Shown one piece after another: positions 36,975 through 49,182 of a stretch of DNA of 64,000 bases. This stretch comes from Henckelia pumila (Eukaryota; Streptophyta; Magnoliopsida; Lamiales; Gesneriaceae). The stretch spans positions 20,405,206-20,469,205 of the forward strand of contig NC_133122.1 in the NCBI RefSeq assembly GCF_033568475.1, read 5' to 3'. Both the position numbers and the translations under genes were made by a program. Within the stretch, counting starts at the first letter, position 1; every line of letters starts with the position of its first letter. The notes beneath the pieces are model-generated. The model was not told the DNA's origin. It was given only the letters and a program-made list of their open reading frames with translations, and ran no database searches.

Positions 36975-37712
36975 TAATGTTTCGTTTAGACAAATACTTA
37001 TAAAATATTTTTATACAAAAAGTTCTTAAAAAATATTTTCAAAGTTGTTTTAAGAACAAATAAGTGTTTGAACTAGGGGTGGTTCGGTACGATATACCGC
37101 ATACCGTACCAAAAATTTTGATACCGATACTGTATCAAAAATTTCGGTATACCGACACATAAACCCATATCGATACCGTACCGAATACCAAAATTCGATA
37201 CGGTATCGGTATGATACCGTGTATACCGAATTTTTTACACTATTTTTTTAAAAAAATATTGGTATACACGGTATCATACCGATACCGTGTATATCGATTT
37301 TTTTTTCGGTATACCGAAATACCAAAAATTCAAAAATCTTATACCGATACCGATACCGAAAATTTCGGTACGGTAAATTTAAGGTATACCAAAATTTTCG
37401 ATATTTTCGATTTTTTTTCGGTACGGTAAAGGCGGTATGACGGCATTTCGGTATTTTTTGCCAACCCTGGTTTGAACACCACATTATACAAACGTTTGAA
37501 GAAAAAAATGTTTTGATTTCCATCATTTGCTTTCATTTCTAAATATTAAACAAATGCTTCTTTTAAAAAAAAAAAAAAAAACTATACATCGATAACAGTT
37601 TTTTTCAAAAACGTTTTACAAAAATCACATCCAAACATGTATTATTTAAGCTTTTTTAAAACTTATAAAACACTAAAAATATTTTAAAAATATGTATTTA
37701 AACGAAACCTAA
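36975..37712. mobile_element. Older MITE interrupted by an hAT element
   Basis: The left end TAATGTTTCGTTTA and the inverted right end TTAGGTTTCGTTTA agree at 12 of 14 bases, and AT-rich matching arms continue inside. The hAT element at 37074-37469 sits between the arms. No target duplication was found for the outer element. Confidence 0.5.
37074..37469. mobile_element. hAT-type MITE, 396 bp, perfect 8-bp target duplication
   Basis: It starts TAGGGGTGGTTCGGTACG and ends GCCAACCCTG. GTTTGAAC lies on both sides (37066-37073 and 37470-37477). The interior is a dense set of CGGTATACCG/CGATACCG palindromes, which accounts for the open frames seen on both strands. It is non-coding. The perfect duplication suggests a fairly recent insertion into the older MITE. 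Confidence 0.85.
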
Positions 37713-37719
37713 TTTTAAT

Positions 37720-38230
37720 TTTTTAAAGTATACTTTTAGTCCATGGAATCTTTTAATTTTCTAACCAAACATACTCTTATTATACAGGATGATGCATGAT
37801 GCATAATCTAAATATGATAAATCAACATACTTGAACTAATTATATTGGACAAAATAAAGATGATTAATCCATCTATGTTCTTATCATTCACACTAAGCGG
37901 TGTCTTAATGTTCAATCTTCCTTTGTGCTATTCCAACACTAATCTAGACTTAATTTGAATGATATTTCCATTATACTTCCATATAAGAAATATATATGAT
38001 CGATCATCATTGGCTAATTAACCGTAAAAATTGTGAATAGAATAAAAAAATTGCAAAAAAAGAAAAGAAAAAAGGGGAAAATATTGTTTCCATGCATGTC
38101 AAATATATCATGGAAGTTTAATTAATCAGTTAATTTCTTTTCCTAAATTTTCTTGATGTTGTAGACCCATGCAAATTGATCGGCAACTTTAACACGCCCT
38201 TATGTCTATAATTGCATATTGATCATAATT
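37720..38230. other. AT-rich spacer
   Basis: No gene was seen. Confidence 0.4.
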
Positions 38231-38235
38231 TCGCC

Positions 38236-38414
38236 AATGAGGTTTTGGTCTAGTGGTCAAGACTGAGGCCCTGATACCACGAGGTCTCAGGTTCGATTTC
38301 CGCTGATTGCGGGTAGATTTTTTAATTTATTTAGGTAAATTTAGCTAATTTCTTAGCTCGAGACGCAATATGATATAATTTCGATATTCGATGCAATTTG
38401 TACTAAAAAAAAAA
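38236..38414 (+). repeat. tRNA-derived SINE
   Basis: Box A (GGTCTAGTGGTCAAG, near 38247) and box B (GGTTCGATTTC, 38290-38300) are spaced as in a tRNA. A body with TGATTGCGGGTAG and TTAATTTATTTAGG and a terminal A run (38405-38414) follow. About 180 bp. No clean target duplication. Its body resembles units of the array at 58.7-59.6 kb. Confidence 0.65.
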
Positions 38415-38798
38415 CACGCTTCTATATCTGTAAACCGAAAAATGGAGAAATATACACTCACAATTTCGTATCCAAAGCGCACCCATGCATGCAAATTGAT
38501 AGGACATTAAGCAAGATCTACGTGATAAAATATAATCAACGAAAATGATATAACCGGATCTGAATACATAACACCCATAGTACTACCTACTATTACCATA
38601 GTTTGTAAAGCCCTATACAACATTCGCATTAAATATTTTTCACACATGCAAAAAGACAACAAATAAACATACTATCCTCCATATAATCCGGTCGCGTAGA
38701 TTTTTTTGCCAGATCTTCTCCCTATATTAATCCAGACGAGATTTTTTTTCGTGTGAGAGAGAACGAGACGGGTTTTGGGAGATTTTGACAGTTGTAGA

Positions 38799-39885
38799 TC
38801 AGGGATTCATAATAAAAAACGGCACAATGTCTTCAAGCAGGCCTTGTCGGCCTATCAATCCTTCTTCAGCTTCAAACTCCTTAAACGGGTCAAATGTCGT
38901 GCCTGGGCCGGCAATTTCGGCCCCTTCTTCATGGGCCCTAGTTTGGGCTTCAGATATGGGACTTTGGCGCTTCTTTGTGGTTGGGAAGGAAAATGGGTAA
39001 TCTAGGTGGACGTGGAGGCCTTCATAGGTGACGATAAGGGTATCCGGGTCATCCATGGCCCTCTCCACCCTCTTTTTCGCATTGCATCTCGCTTTCGCAC
39101 ACCTGTAATAGCTTCTGCATGTAATTTTATTTATGTTAATTACACACCGTAGGAAGAGACAGACGTGATCGAGAGGATATAAAGATGTTGAATCTCATCG
39201 TTCGCACCAACTGTGCAACATATGGATATCGTTACCAATCTTACCCTTATATATATGTACTCAAATTTTTGAATTTTTTAAAATAATTTTTATCAAATAA
39301 ATCCTAAAAAATGTACCCCACCTGGGATTGGGGGTATTCTTGATGGATTTCTGGCCATATTTCCTCCATTTATACCCATCATCAGTGATTGCATTTACAT
39401 GATTCTTGATTCTCAAACTATACTTCTTTTTGCCATATTTATTATAACCACCCTTGCTTATAGTACCACTGATCATCAGTTCCGATATTCTGCGGACAAA
39501 TCGAACAAATTAATTGAACTTAATTAATTGCTCGATCAAATATATATATGCATTCGTATAAATATAACAAAATTATATATTAAATAAAAAAAAACAACCA
39601 GCTAGCGAACCTGCATGCTTGTGATCTATCTTCACGTTGAGAGGTATGGATTCCATAGTTGATGTCGGATAAAGAAGTCTCCACATCTTCAATCGTAGGG
39701 CCTGAATACGACGTTGACACGAGATGAGGATCCATTGAAGGGAAGAAGTGGCTCGTTTCCAGTACTCCATGATCGTCTTTATTACTAGACATGAAAAAGA
39801 GTGGCGACTCATTGTCCAGAAGTTCATTTACCAGCAGCTCATCGTCTTTGAACCCTTCTTCTGTTAGTTTCATCACTTCATCCAT
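38799..39885 (-). CDS. WRKY49: WRKY transcription factor, WRKY49-like (three exons, 252 aa)
   Basis: Nuclear DNA-binding protein that recognises W-boxes. Exons on the minus strand: 39885-39611, 39489-39322 and 39114-38799, in frame. The N-terminal part is acidic ([18 protein letters not shown]). The single WRKY domain has [16 protein letters not shown], with WRKYGQK at about 133-139, and a zinc site Cys153, Cys158, His182, His184 (C-x4-C-x23-H-x-H). The second intron falls in the codon of the Arg in NPR, the conserved position in most WRKY domains. The motif [18 protein letters not shown] and the short tail match WRKY49 (group II). Arabidopsis WRKY49 is slightly longer. The gene looks intact; a W-box cluster lies upstream. 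Confidence 0.92.
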
Positions 39886-40054
39886 TTCGAGTGAGCTTAA
39901 TTACCAAGTAGTACTGTAAATATAGAAACTATGGCTTTTGCATTTGCAAGATTTGGATTATATATAACATGAGTTTTTTTTATTTGGTCTCTCTGTAGGG
40001 CTGCATTAATAGCACTGGAAATATTGAATAAATTTAGCTTGGGTGAGAAACAAC

Positions 40055-40183
40055 GGTAGTGTTTGGGAAAGCTTATTAAAAGCACTTTTCGGTTTTTTCG
40101 TTAACAAAAATTTAAAATTTTGTGAAATTTTGTTATCAACAAGCTGTGTAGTGCTTCCTATAGAAGCTCTCCCAAACACTACC
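40055..40183. mobile_element. Short MITE in the WRKY upstream region
   Basis: Inverted ends GGTAGTGTTTGGGA and TCCCAAACACTACC, 129 bp, AT-rich interior. The superfamily is not clear because the flanks share only AAC. It sits about 170 bp before the WRKY ATG. Confidence 0.6.
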
Positions 40184-40441
40184 AACATTTCTGGCCTACT
40201 AAATTTTCTTATTTTATGTTTTGATCTGTTATGTTTTCAAAATTTGGTTTTTGGTTGGTTGTTAATTAGTTTTATTTTTGCATAATGTAGATGCGGAACC
40301 AGAAAATATCGATGTGATATAAATTAGAAAGTGCTGATATTGAAAATTTTCTAACATGTCTGGTGTCATGTTACCAATTGAATTAGAATGATCGAAGATT
40401 TAAAATCGATATATCGAAATCAAAAATATTTGAAAACTTAA

Positions 40442-41308
40442 TTGACTGAAAACATAGAATTTGACAATTTAATTGACAAAAAATTGACTTCCCCCTATCT
40501 TTAGGGTGTCAGGTGTATTTAATTTTGTTTTATAATGTGAAACTATGTGAAATAGAGTGGGGATTAACTATTTTTGTTCGTGTTACAACAATTAGCTAGA
40601 TTGACTTCATTCATTAATTTTGCAAAGTCTAGTATCACCCACTGACTAACTGCATGCATGACTTTATTGTTTTCTTCTCAGGAACGTACTGAAAAGTCAA
40701 GATAGAAATTCTTTACGACCAAATAATATATATTATTACTTATTGGTCAAGGAACTTTTCCAAAAAAAAAAAAAAAATAGTACACTGAAATTGGTTGTAC
40801 TAGTAAACAAAGCATGCATACATTAATTGTACATGTGCCTAACACTATCAAAAATTTTAAGTCGCATATATAAAAATATATTTTGTTTTTCATCATGGAC
40901 TTAGTGAATTATATTTAATTACACTCCTTGTAATATGTGCAAATTGAACACCCGAGAGTAACTTTGATACGAATTATTGGTAACTGTACAACTCAAATGT
41001 TATAAATTGTACATCAATTCAACATGCACGTTTCGATTAGCAGTATGGAATTATATTTAATATATAAACAAATTCATACAGATATATATCTGAAATTCAG
41101 AACTACAAATGGCTGATTCATGCATGAATTTGTGGTCACTTCCAATGTAGGGCATACTTGTTTTGTTTTCATGTTAGGTTGACTTATTGCATGAGTCCGA
41201 AGTTGATTAAATCCAGCACTTAATGAATACGGTTGGCCGACGCCTACTAATAAATTACGCCATCTGAGAATTGACCAAGGAAAAACAGTCAACACCAAAA
41301 AGAGTCAA
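40442..41308 (-). promoter_or_regulatory. W-box cluster upstream of the WRKY gene
   Basis: Nine TTGAC(C/T) hexamers on either strand: 40442, 40484, 40601, 40695 (minus), 40745 (minus), 41179, 41271, 41287 (minus) and 41303 (minus). They lie about 0.56-1.42 kb before the ATG of the WRKY49-like gene; the only other gene on this side is over 5 kb away. WRKY genes are often auto- or cross-regulated through such clusters. Confidence 0.5.
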
Positions 41309-41813
41309 ACGCCAAATGGCTCGAAGATTTAATTAATATAGAAGTTTATGTGGCATCGCACGAGACGAGACCAAAACCAATTACCAGTAGGCTTTTTCAT
41401 AGAGACTTTTAATTATGGATTATTATTTATATTTGTACTCGGGTTACATTTAACTTTTATACATGTTTCATCACATCCCATATTTGTACTTATATAGGTA
41501 CCCATAAGATAGGCCTTTGCTCTGTTTGCATATGCCAACATAATTATGTGAACAATGCTTTCAAAAGACCTTTTTTAAGCCTCTATTTATTTTCATTAAA
41601 ATTAACTTTATGAAAAAATCTAATTTTTTTTTTAGATTTCATTTTAATTTTTCAATTAACAAATATATTTATAACAAAAATCGACTTCAGATGCAAGCAA
41701 CGCGTGCTGATATATAGCTAGGGGCTTAGTATATATGACAGATGCAAATTGAAGCTCGAATTCGACAACAATTATCTAGCTCAAAAAGGGTTAAGTAGAT
41801 GTCACACACATAG

Positions 41814-41940
41814 CAGTGTCCTGTAGGTGGCGTAACGGATTTGATTGGTTAAAATCAGTGGAGCCCATATGAGACCCATTGATTTTGACCAATCATGGGG
41901 TTACACGTCGCCCGCAGGGTACTACCCTACGGGCGGCATG
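41814..41940. repeat. Palindromic MITE, copy 2
   Basis: Same family as 12488-12618. Arms TTGATTGGTTAAAATCAGTG and CATTGATTTTGACCAATCAT pair, and the right end carries its own GCCCGCAGGGTACTACCC hairpin. The shared core (TTTTGACCAATCATGGGGTT) is identical in both copies. Confidence 0.6.
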
Positions 41941-42238
41941 AACAAAACCCCAAAAAGATCGATCGAGTCAAAAATTGATAATTTGATTAATACCGAATAT
42001 GGCTCGTGATACGATCGCTTGTATATTATATACATGATGATAATGACTTTTGGGCTTTTGGCCTATTTGTACTGTTTTTTATGATCACACTACAACCAAC
42101 GTATATAATACGCAATTAATTTGGTGATTGGAATAATTACAAACAATTAATTTATACCGGTATGTTGGCTTACGATTTTTCAAAGAAAAAATAGATTGTT
42201 TTACGAATATTATAACTAAACTAAGTTAATTAATTATA

Positions 42239-42551
42239 GGGAAAATTGCTTTTTTGGTCCTGTATGTTTGTCACTTTGCGATTTTGGTCCTTTATATTTT
42301 CAGATTGCAGTTTTAGTCCGCTATCTTTATTTTTTTGGCAATTTTAGTCCTTTTTTCGATGTGGCGCTGACGTGGCACCAATTCAATGCTGATGTGGAGC
42401 TGACGTGTACAGTGCCACGTCAGCATTTTCGAAGAAAAAGGACCGAAATTGCCAAAAATCGAAACATACAGGACTAAAACTGAAATGTGAAAACATAAAG
42501 GACCAAAATCGCAAAGTGACAAACATACAGGACTAAATTTGCAATTTTCCC
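42239..42551. mobile_element. MULE-type MITE, 313 bp, long palindrome, perfect 9-bp duplication
   Basis: It starts GGGAAAATTGC and ends GCAATTTTCCC, with inverted arms of over 120 bp (GTATGTTTGTCACTTTGCGA against TCGCAAAGTGACAAACATAC). TTAATTATA lies on both sides (42230-42238 and 42552-42560). The arms give two near-identical spurious open frames on opposite strands. The middle contains the repeated pieces GCTGACGTGGCACC and GTGCCACGTCAGC. Confidence 0.88.
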
Positions 42552-42559
42552 TTAATTAT

Positions 42560-45500
42560 AAGGAAATAGTTTTTTTGATCCACTAATAAGGAAAAATTAT
42601 TCATTCAAGAATAAGATATATAGAGTTTAAACGAAAATACTTGCATTATTATAATATGCTGGAAATAATACAAAATGTTCCAACAAATATTTCGTTAACA
42701 GAAATTTCGAGCTACTTAGCATGCATGCTCTAGATAAGAATAGACTCAACATTATCAATGTTAAATTTTTCTAAAAATAAAAATGTTGGATGCACATCGG
42801 TGTAACAAATTACCAAGTATTATATATACTAGCAACCGAGCACGCATGTTATGTGTGAAACATAATATGTTTGCACATATATATATTTTTTGAAAATTTC
42901 AATTTATTTACCATACTGGGTAAAAATAAATATGATATAAGATTTAGTAAGATAATTCTTTATATAAAATATGATAAATTAAGCATCTCTACAAAATTAA
43001 ATATGTTTAGGAGTTAATGTATGAAAGGGTAGGTTTGAAATTAAGAAAAAAATCTTCACCAAAAAAGCAGTTACTATTCATTTCTCTTGCTTTATTAATA
43101 GTAATAACGGAGGATGCACACGCGTTGCGTGTGTAAAGTAATATGACTAACATATTTAAAGCAAATGATAACATGAACACAGATTCTACAATTAATGTAA
43201 TATTTATTATTCTTATTATTGATTCATAACAAAGATTATGCCCTTGCACCATAAAATATCTATATATATAAGCATCCATTATGAAACTCCGTGTGTTTAT
43301 GATAATATATTAATTTTATCTTTAAAGAAATACAATTAAAATTACGACACAATGAGTTAAAACTGAAAGTAAACTAAATTCTATTTATTTCCATGAGAAT
43401 TAAATTTTATCTTTTTCTCAAGTTGATCATTTGATGCTGAAAAAATTAACAAAAAAAAAGTAAAAGTGATTTTTGTCTTAGAAGACAACTCACATGAACA
43501 ATCCCGATCCAACAATGGGAAAAAAAAAATCAAATGCTAGGGGAAAAAACACTATGTAATCTTAGCGTGTACATTCTACATGTCATATTTTGATCAAAAA
43601 ACCAATAGACTCAATATTTTCGATAAGAAAAAAATTACCGCATAATTAAACATACATTTAAATATAAAAATCAGTGAGACATGTTTTATGAGACTTCGGT
43701 TGAACCATATAATTTCAAATATATGCTGTCATATAACCTCGATGAGATTGTCCTTCTGTTGCAGCTTTTATCAATGTCTCAAATTGCAAATACAACAAAT
43801 TTTCTTAAATATAGTAAATAATCAGTTATGCCAAAAATTAAAGGTGGCAGTCTTATATTTGGTGTCAATATGAGAATTGTTGTTTCACTTCTGTTTTTTT
43901 TTATCTTGTAATCTTTTATTATTTATAATATTTATCTTTCTTAGACTTTTATTGTTGTATATATAAGCACCCGTATATTCATTCTTTGAGATATATGAAA
44001 ATATTATTTTTTCATTAGCTTCTGCAACATAGAGAAGTAAAATCAAGAGCAAGACTAGAATAATAGTGATAAATATTTTAGTGACAATAATAAAATAATG
44101 AAGAAATAAACAATTGATATATAATTTACATATGTGTAGCTAGAAAATCACACAACAACAATTAATGTTAAGAATTTCATTCATCTATGAATGAAAATGA
44201 TGATTAAAAGTTATTCAAGCTCTCATTATTAACAAACTGATAGAGTTAATATTATCAAGATGCTTAACATAAAAATATGAATTAAAAGAGTTAGTTTACC
44301 TCTAAATGTTCATGACCACATAATTGAGAAAAAAAATTGATAGAAAAGGGAATTCTTAATTCAAAATGATCCAAATGGAAATGATAATGCAGTATGTCTT
44401 GAAAAACTCTTTTTAATGAAAACGCGATCTATTATTTTAAAAGGTCCGATGTTTAAAGCTCGACTCATCAGACCCCCAAAATCTGAAGTACAACTCTGAA
44501 AAAGCGAAGGTCATGTAATTTATGGTACTAAATTAAACAATCTCAAGCCCGTACGTACTATGTTTGTTAAAATAATTAAACGATCTTGGAGCAAGCTAGT
44601 ATCGTAGTTTTCAACATAATAATTAATAACGTCGGTTTCTTTCTTTCTGAAATTGTTAGAAAAACAGGAATTTATAAAGGATGTTAAATCCTATCAAGCA
44701 TTAATTATGTCAACCATATTCATTCTCTTGATAGATTATACTTTCGTCACATTCAATCTCATTATTTATAATGTATCTTTATAGAGTAGGCATTGCCTCA
44801 AGTTTCTTTTACGCGTTGTATATATGTTGTTTTGTTAGGGAAGATGTCGTTTATTATTATTAATTAAAATGATGATATTAACTTATGAAAGCCACATGGT
44901 CTAAGTCGTCGTAGGATGATTCCAAACAAAAATGGAATGGAAAGTTTGAAGCTGCCAATTTTGACCCAAATCGTAGTCTTGCACGAAGCCAGAACAATTA
45001 GGTGTTGACTGCCTCAACCCGAAATTCACTTGGTTCAGACTTGAACCGATCGACCCAAAGTCGTTCCAATTATGCTTGGCTGATATGCGTTGCTTCGGCA
45101 TAAAATATATATTATTTGAAATTAAATATTATTTTATAAACTTGAATTTAGTTATAATTTTTGTTTAAATATTAGGATAATATGATACTGGTTAGGATAA
45201 TGAGGATAATGAAACAAAATATGGAAAGTTTTTGAATAAGAAATTTACTTTTTGGACCTCCATTATTAAACATTAGAAGAATGATAAAGGATAAATTTAA
45301 AAATATATTAAAATGATCAAATATAGTTTTTCTATGAGATTTATGTATTATAATATAGTAAAGAATAGTAAAGATATATATAAAAAAAATTCTGTTTTGA
45401 AATCTTTCTTTGTTCTTTTATGTTCAAAAAATTCATAAATTTTGGTACATATTATTTCGTTTTATATTAATTTCATATATTTACAAAAAAAGAAAAAGAA

Positions 45501-46480
45501 AAAAGAAGGATGGCCGAGCGAGCCAAAAAGACATATCAGGAGCCTGTTTTTGTAAGTTCTTCAATATATAATTATATATCTTATAATAAATATATGCAAG
45601 TGCTTGTCACTTTTACTTTTCATAAAATATCATCCTCAAGCTACTATAATCTTAATTAAGAGATTTTTTTATTAAAAAAAACAAGAAATTATAGTTCAAT
45701 TTATTTTTCAGGGTTGGGAAATTTATCTCAAAATAGCCAAGACAAACTCAAGACTTATCCTCAAACCGTACGGAAATGGAATTTTTAGCACCCCAAACTA
45801 CCCCACCTGATACGAATTATTCTATGTTACGCCTGAAATACTTCTCCTCCCATGAATCATGATGTGGTCAAATTAACAACCATTGAATCATCAACACACA
45901 TCTCAATTTTCATACAAAACATAAGAATCTCACGCGATCTAATGAATATTAAAATATGAGAAGAAACACTTTCAGTGTAGCATAGACTAACCCATCTTAT
46001 AATACCTATTGATAGAAATCAAATAATAATTTGACACGTGTGAGAGATTCTCACGAGTCAATTTCGTAAAAAAAACCCTTATTTGAATCACTCGTGAATT
46101 TTTTTTTTAAAACTTTTTATACCAAAAATATAACTTTCTATTCTAAATATGAACATGGTTAATTCATCTCACTGATACTAAAATATCTCACAAGTTACCT
46201 ATTCATAAGTAAGAAGTGTTGTTACCTTACCTACCACTACCAGCTCATAGAACAATGAATGAAATGAGAATGAGGGTGAGAATAATTTTATTTTGTTACC
46301 AAAAAAAACGATTCAAATGTAAAGAGGGGTTCCCTCCCAAAATCCGGCGCCGCCCTATTTGAACCGAGGCGGTGGGCCAGCCCCAGCACCTCCGCAAAAC
46401 AAGTCGGTGCCACCCCATTCTTAACTGTCACCTTAACTGTTCATCCTCCCCCACAATTATTATATACCCACACCCACACC
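42560..46480. other. AT-rich intergenic DNA, no gene seen
   Basis: Holds Helitron-like hairpins at 42828-42857 and 43117-43133. A less AT-rich patch at 44900-45100 has an open frame on the minus strand without recognisable domains. The rest is plain AT-rich DNA. Confidence 0.4.
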
Positions 46481-46515
46481 CCCCTAATATATATGACACT
46501 GAATTCTATATAAAA
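46373..46515 (+). promoter_or_regulatory. SMR gene promoter: site II element and TATA box
   Basis: TGGGCC (46373-46378) is a site II/TCP-type element of growth genes, and TATATAAAA (46507-46515) is a strong TATA box about 165 bp before the ATG. Binding is inferred from motifs only. Confidence 0.5.
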
Positions 46516-46680
46516 CGAACCTGGTAACTGTTCCATATTCCCCCCCTTGTAATTTATTAGTCTTTCTTCATTAAAAAATCTTGCATTATTTTTTGTAAAC
46601 TTATTGATTGATTGATTGAAGGAGGAAGAATTACGTACACCACAGTGAATATTATTATTGTTGCGAGTGTTGGATTAATA

Positions 46681-46890
46681 ATGGAGGTGGAGCAAGGCTG
46701 CACGACCCCCAAGAACCACGAGTGTCGAATACCGGCGGCGCTGGTGTGTCCTCCGCCGCCGAGGAAGAAGAAGAAGAAGAAGAGCGAGCGGCCCACGAAG
46801 CCACAGCCGCCCAAGAATGGGTACTTCCAGTCGCCGGAGCTCGAAATGTTCTTCGGAAGCGCCGCTGCCAGGGGAGAAGCTTGGGCTTAA
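46681..46890 (+). CDS. SMR4: SIAMESE-RELATED cyclin-dependent kinase inhibitor, SMR4-like (69 aa)
   Basis: Small single-exon nuclear protein that inhibits cyclin-CDK complexes and promotes exit from mitosis into endoreduplication. It begins [18 protein letters not shown], holding the C-x-TP-x(5)-IP motif of the family, then [12 protein letters not shown] (basic, likely nuclear signal) and [16 protein letters not shown], the C-terminal cyclin/CDK-interaction block, and ends RGEAWA. The length is at the small end of the family, as in SMR4. In-frame sequence upstream of 46681 is open but not family-like, so 46681 is the start. The frame is intact. Confidence 0.9.
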   Translation: MEVEQGCTTPKNHECRIPAALVCPPPPRKKKKKKSERPTKPQPPKNGYFQSPELEMFFGSAAARGEAWA

Positions 46891-46899
46891 TTAGCTAGC

Positions 46900-49120
46900 T
46901 AGTTTGCATGCCTGGCAGCTTCATTTGTTTTCTTTTTCTTCTGATTTTTTAGTTGTAATTTCCTAGTTTTAATTAAGGATGTCGTAGGTTTTAATTTGTA
47001 CGTAAATATTCCTAGTTTGTTTTTTCAGGTCAAATCTGAAGTTTCTTGAATTCGAAAGGCAACAAATCAAAGCTGTGTCTTGTTTTTGTTTTCTCAAATT
47101 ATGTTTTTTATTTTTATTTTCTAATATAAAATTCATCTCATTTTAATTTTTATTTTGCAGAACACACACAAACATCACATATACTACATATATTATAGAA
47201 TCACAACTTTAAAAAAAAAGGCTTTAATTAAACCAAATTTGTTTCGGATTCTGAATTCATCATTAATGTTCTTGAATTGAAGATGAAAAAGGAAGGAAAA
47301 TTCTATCCTGATACTCTCCATGTAGTTGGAATCATTGTTTGCAAGATCCCACATATCGTACATAGGGAAGACATTTTTATCCCATTTAAGATAGAATTTC
47401 CTAAAAAGAACTTTTAACACAAAACAATATGGCTCTCTATTATTGTTCTCCAATAGTTTGAACTTCGAAATTGATGTCCGTTATTATTAATAATAATAAA
47501 TTAATATGAGGAACATATGATTAATTAGGAGGTTTGATGAATTTTATGAACGTGGGACATGTAAAAATTGAAGCTACATTAGCGGAACGTGCATGCTTGC
47601 ACTTCAATTAAAAACTCATATACAACTTCAATTTTTGTTTAACATGTGATGCATTGTAATTTGTGACTAATTGAATAAGTAATGTGTTGGATCAATTACA
47701 TATATTGAGAAATTTTCAAATGCCCAATTAATGATGTTCAATTAGTCCCCGACCACTAAAACCTGGTACCGTGCTTTAGTGAATGAAAAATAAAAAAAAA
47801 CAACTAAAACTCGATACCGAGTTTTAGTGATCGAGAACGAGGTGGATTAATATTGTCGGACAGGTGAAAAATCCTATATATATATATATATATAATTCTA
47901 ACAAATGACAATGTTACAATTATCCATATATAGTTTTTTATTACCAAGATACACTTGAATTGTAATAATAATTTTATTTATTAAAACTCTATCCAATAAT
48001 TATATTGTCCGGATTAGTAAATATCGAGAAGGACATGCGTTTTCGAATAATATATAAATTTTTTTGAAAGAAAAAACTCGTAGCATTCAAAACTCCAGTA
48101 TAAATATTTTTCCCTCTTAATTTTCGGGCACACCACGTTGTGTGTTTAACAAGGATTCCAATCATGTTCGTGTCAGTATTGGAGAATCGAATCGTAGGGG
48201 GGAGACTTTGAACTCTCTAGGTGGGTTATGAAATAATAAATAAATGAAAAAGTTCTTCGTATTATTTTATAATATGAATATTTTAAATTGAATTATGGAA
48301 ATTACACGGCAATATTAGTATATTCTTTTTACTTCACGTATGACATGGTTCACTCCATATAAAATGTTACGTCCCCTAATCTCCAACAAAACAAAAGAGA
48401 CAAAAGTTAGAATCTTTGTCCCAGGAAAGCGATGGAGTTGCAGGCACTTTTAGTACTATGGACGTAACAAATTTCATCGGATGATTTGAAAGATACATTC
48501 CTTCTTATTTTATATATATTATTATTGTCAGTCATTATGATCAAGTAGGAAAATTTACTCGTCAAGTTTCTTAAATAGGAAGTAAGATTAGTTGGAAAAG
48601 TGGGCCATTTAAAAATTAACTACAAACTAACCAAGCTCTCATTCTCTAGAAAGATCAAATTTATCGTCCCCAAATGGGAGAATTATCCTATAATATTGAG
48701 TTGCTATCTAGCTAGCTAACTATAATCAAATAGTGATTATCACATGGATTACGAAACTTGAGTTTAAAGAAAAATCACACAACTTCATCGTTGTCTTAAA
48801 TTTTGAAGACGGACGATCCTCGATTCTTAACGTCGGTTCGCGATACAAATTAAGTAAGATGTATAGTCTCATCACGATGGAGTTTTTGTTTGGCGTTGTA
48901 GCAATTCTCAAGGGGTTTACTTACTATTTAATCTTCAAGTAGCTAGTAATAATCATATGTTAGTGGTGTTATTTCATTTTCATGGTATAGGTAGAACATG
49001 GAAATGTTGGGAAATTAGACAATTCACCCTAAAAAACAGAGGACCCCGTGCATACATGGTGAATGATTTAACAGGGAAATGAAGTCCCATTAACATTCGT
49101 TGCCTCATAATCTCCTTATT
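46900..49120. other. Spacer between SMR and first laccase
   Basis: The first few hundred bases are likely SMR 3' UTR. A perfect 11-bp inverted repeat (ACTAAAACTCG / CGAGTTTTAGT, 47803-47828, loop ATAC) lies next to an imperfect copy near 47755-47780. A (TA)n run lies at 47875-47893. No gene was seen. Confidence 0.45.
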
Positions 49121-49182
49121 TATAGCCCCATAAGATAGAATCATTTCGAACACATGAAAAAAAATAAATAAATAAGCTAACG

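Noticed and set aside
37211-37536. Three overlapping frames of 65-92 codons on both strands
   Set aside because: They lie in the GGTATACC-type palindromes of the hAT MITE, and their composition is the repeat read in different frames.
42268-42522. Two similar 69-codon frames on opposite strands starting MSLCDFGPL
   Set aside because: They arise from the two inverted arms of the MULE MITE, not from genes.
44901-45101. 66-codon frame on the minus strand in a less AT-rich patch
   Set aside because: No family motif, no splice-compatible neighbours and no promoter.
48733-48942. 69-codon frame on the plus strand
   Set aside because: A matching-length frame exists on the other strand and no motif is seen; judged chance.
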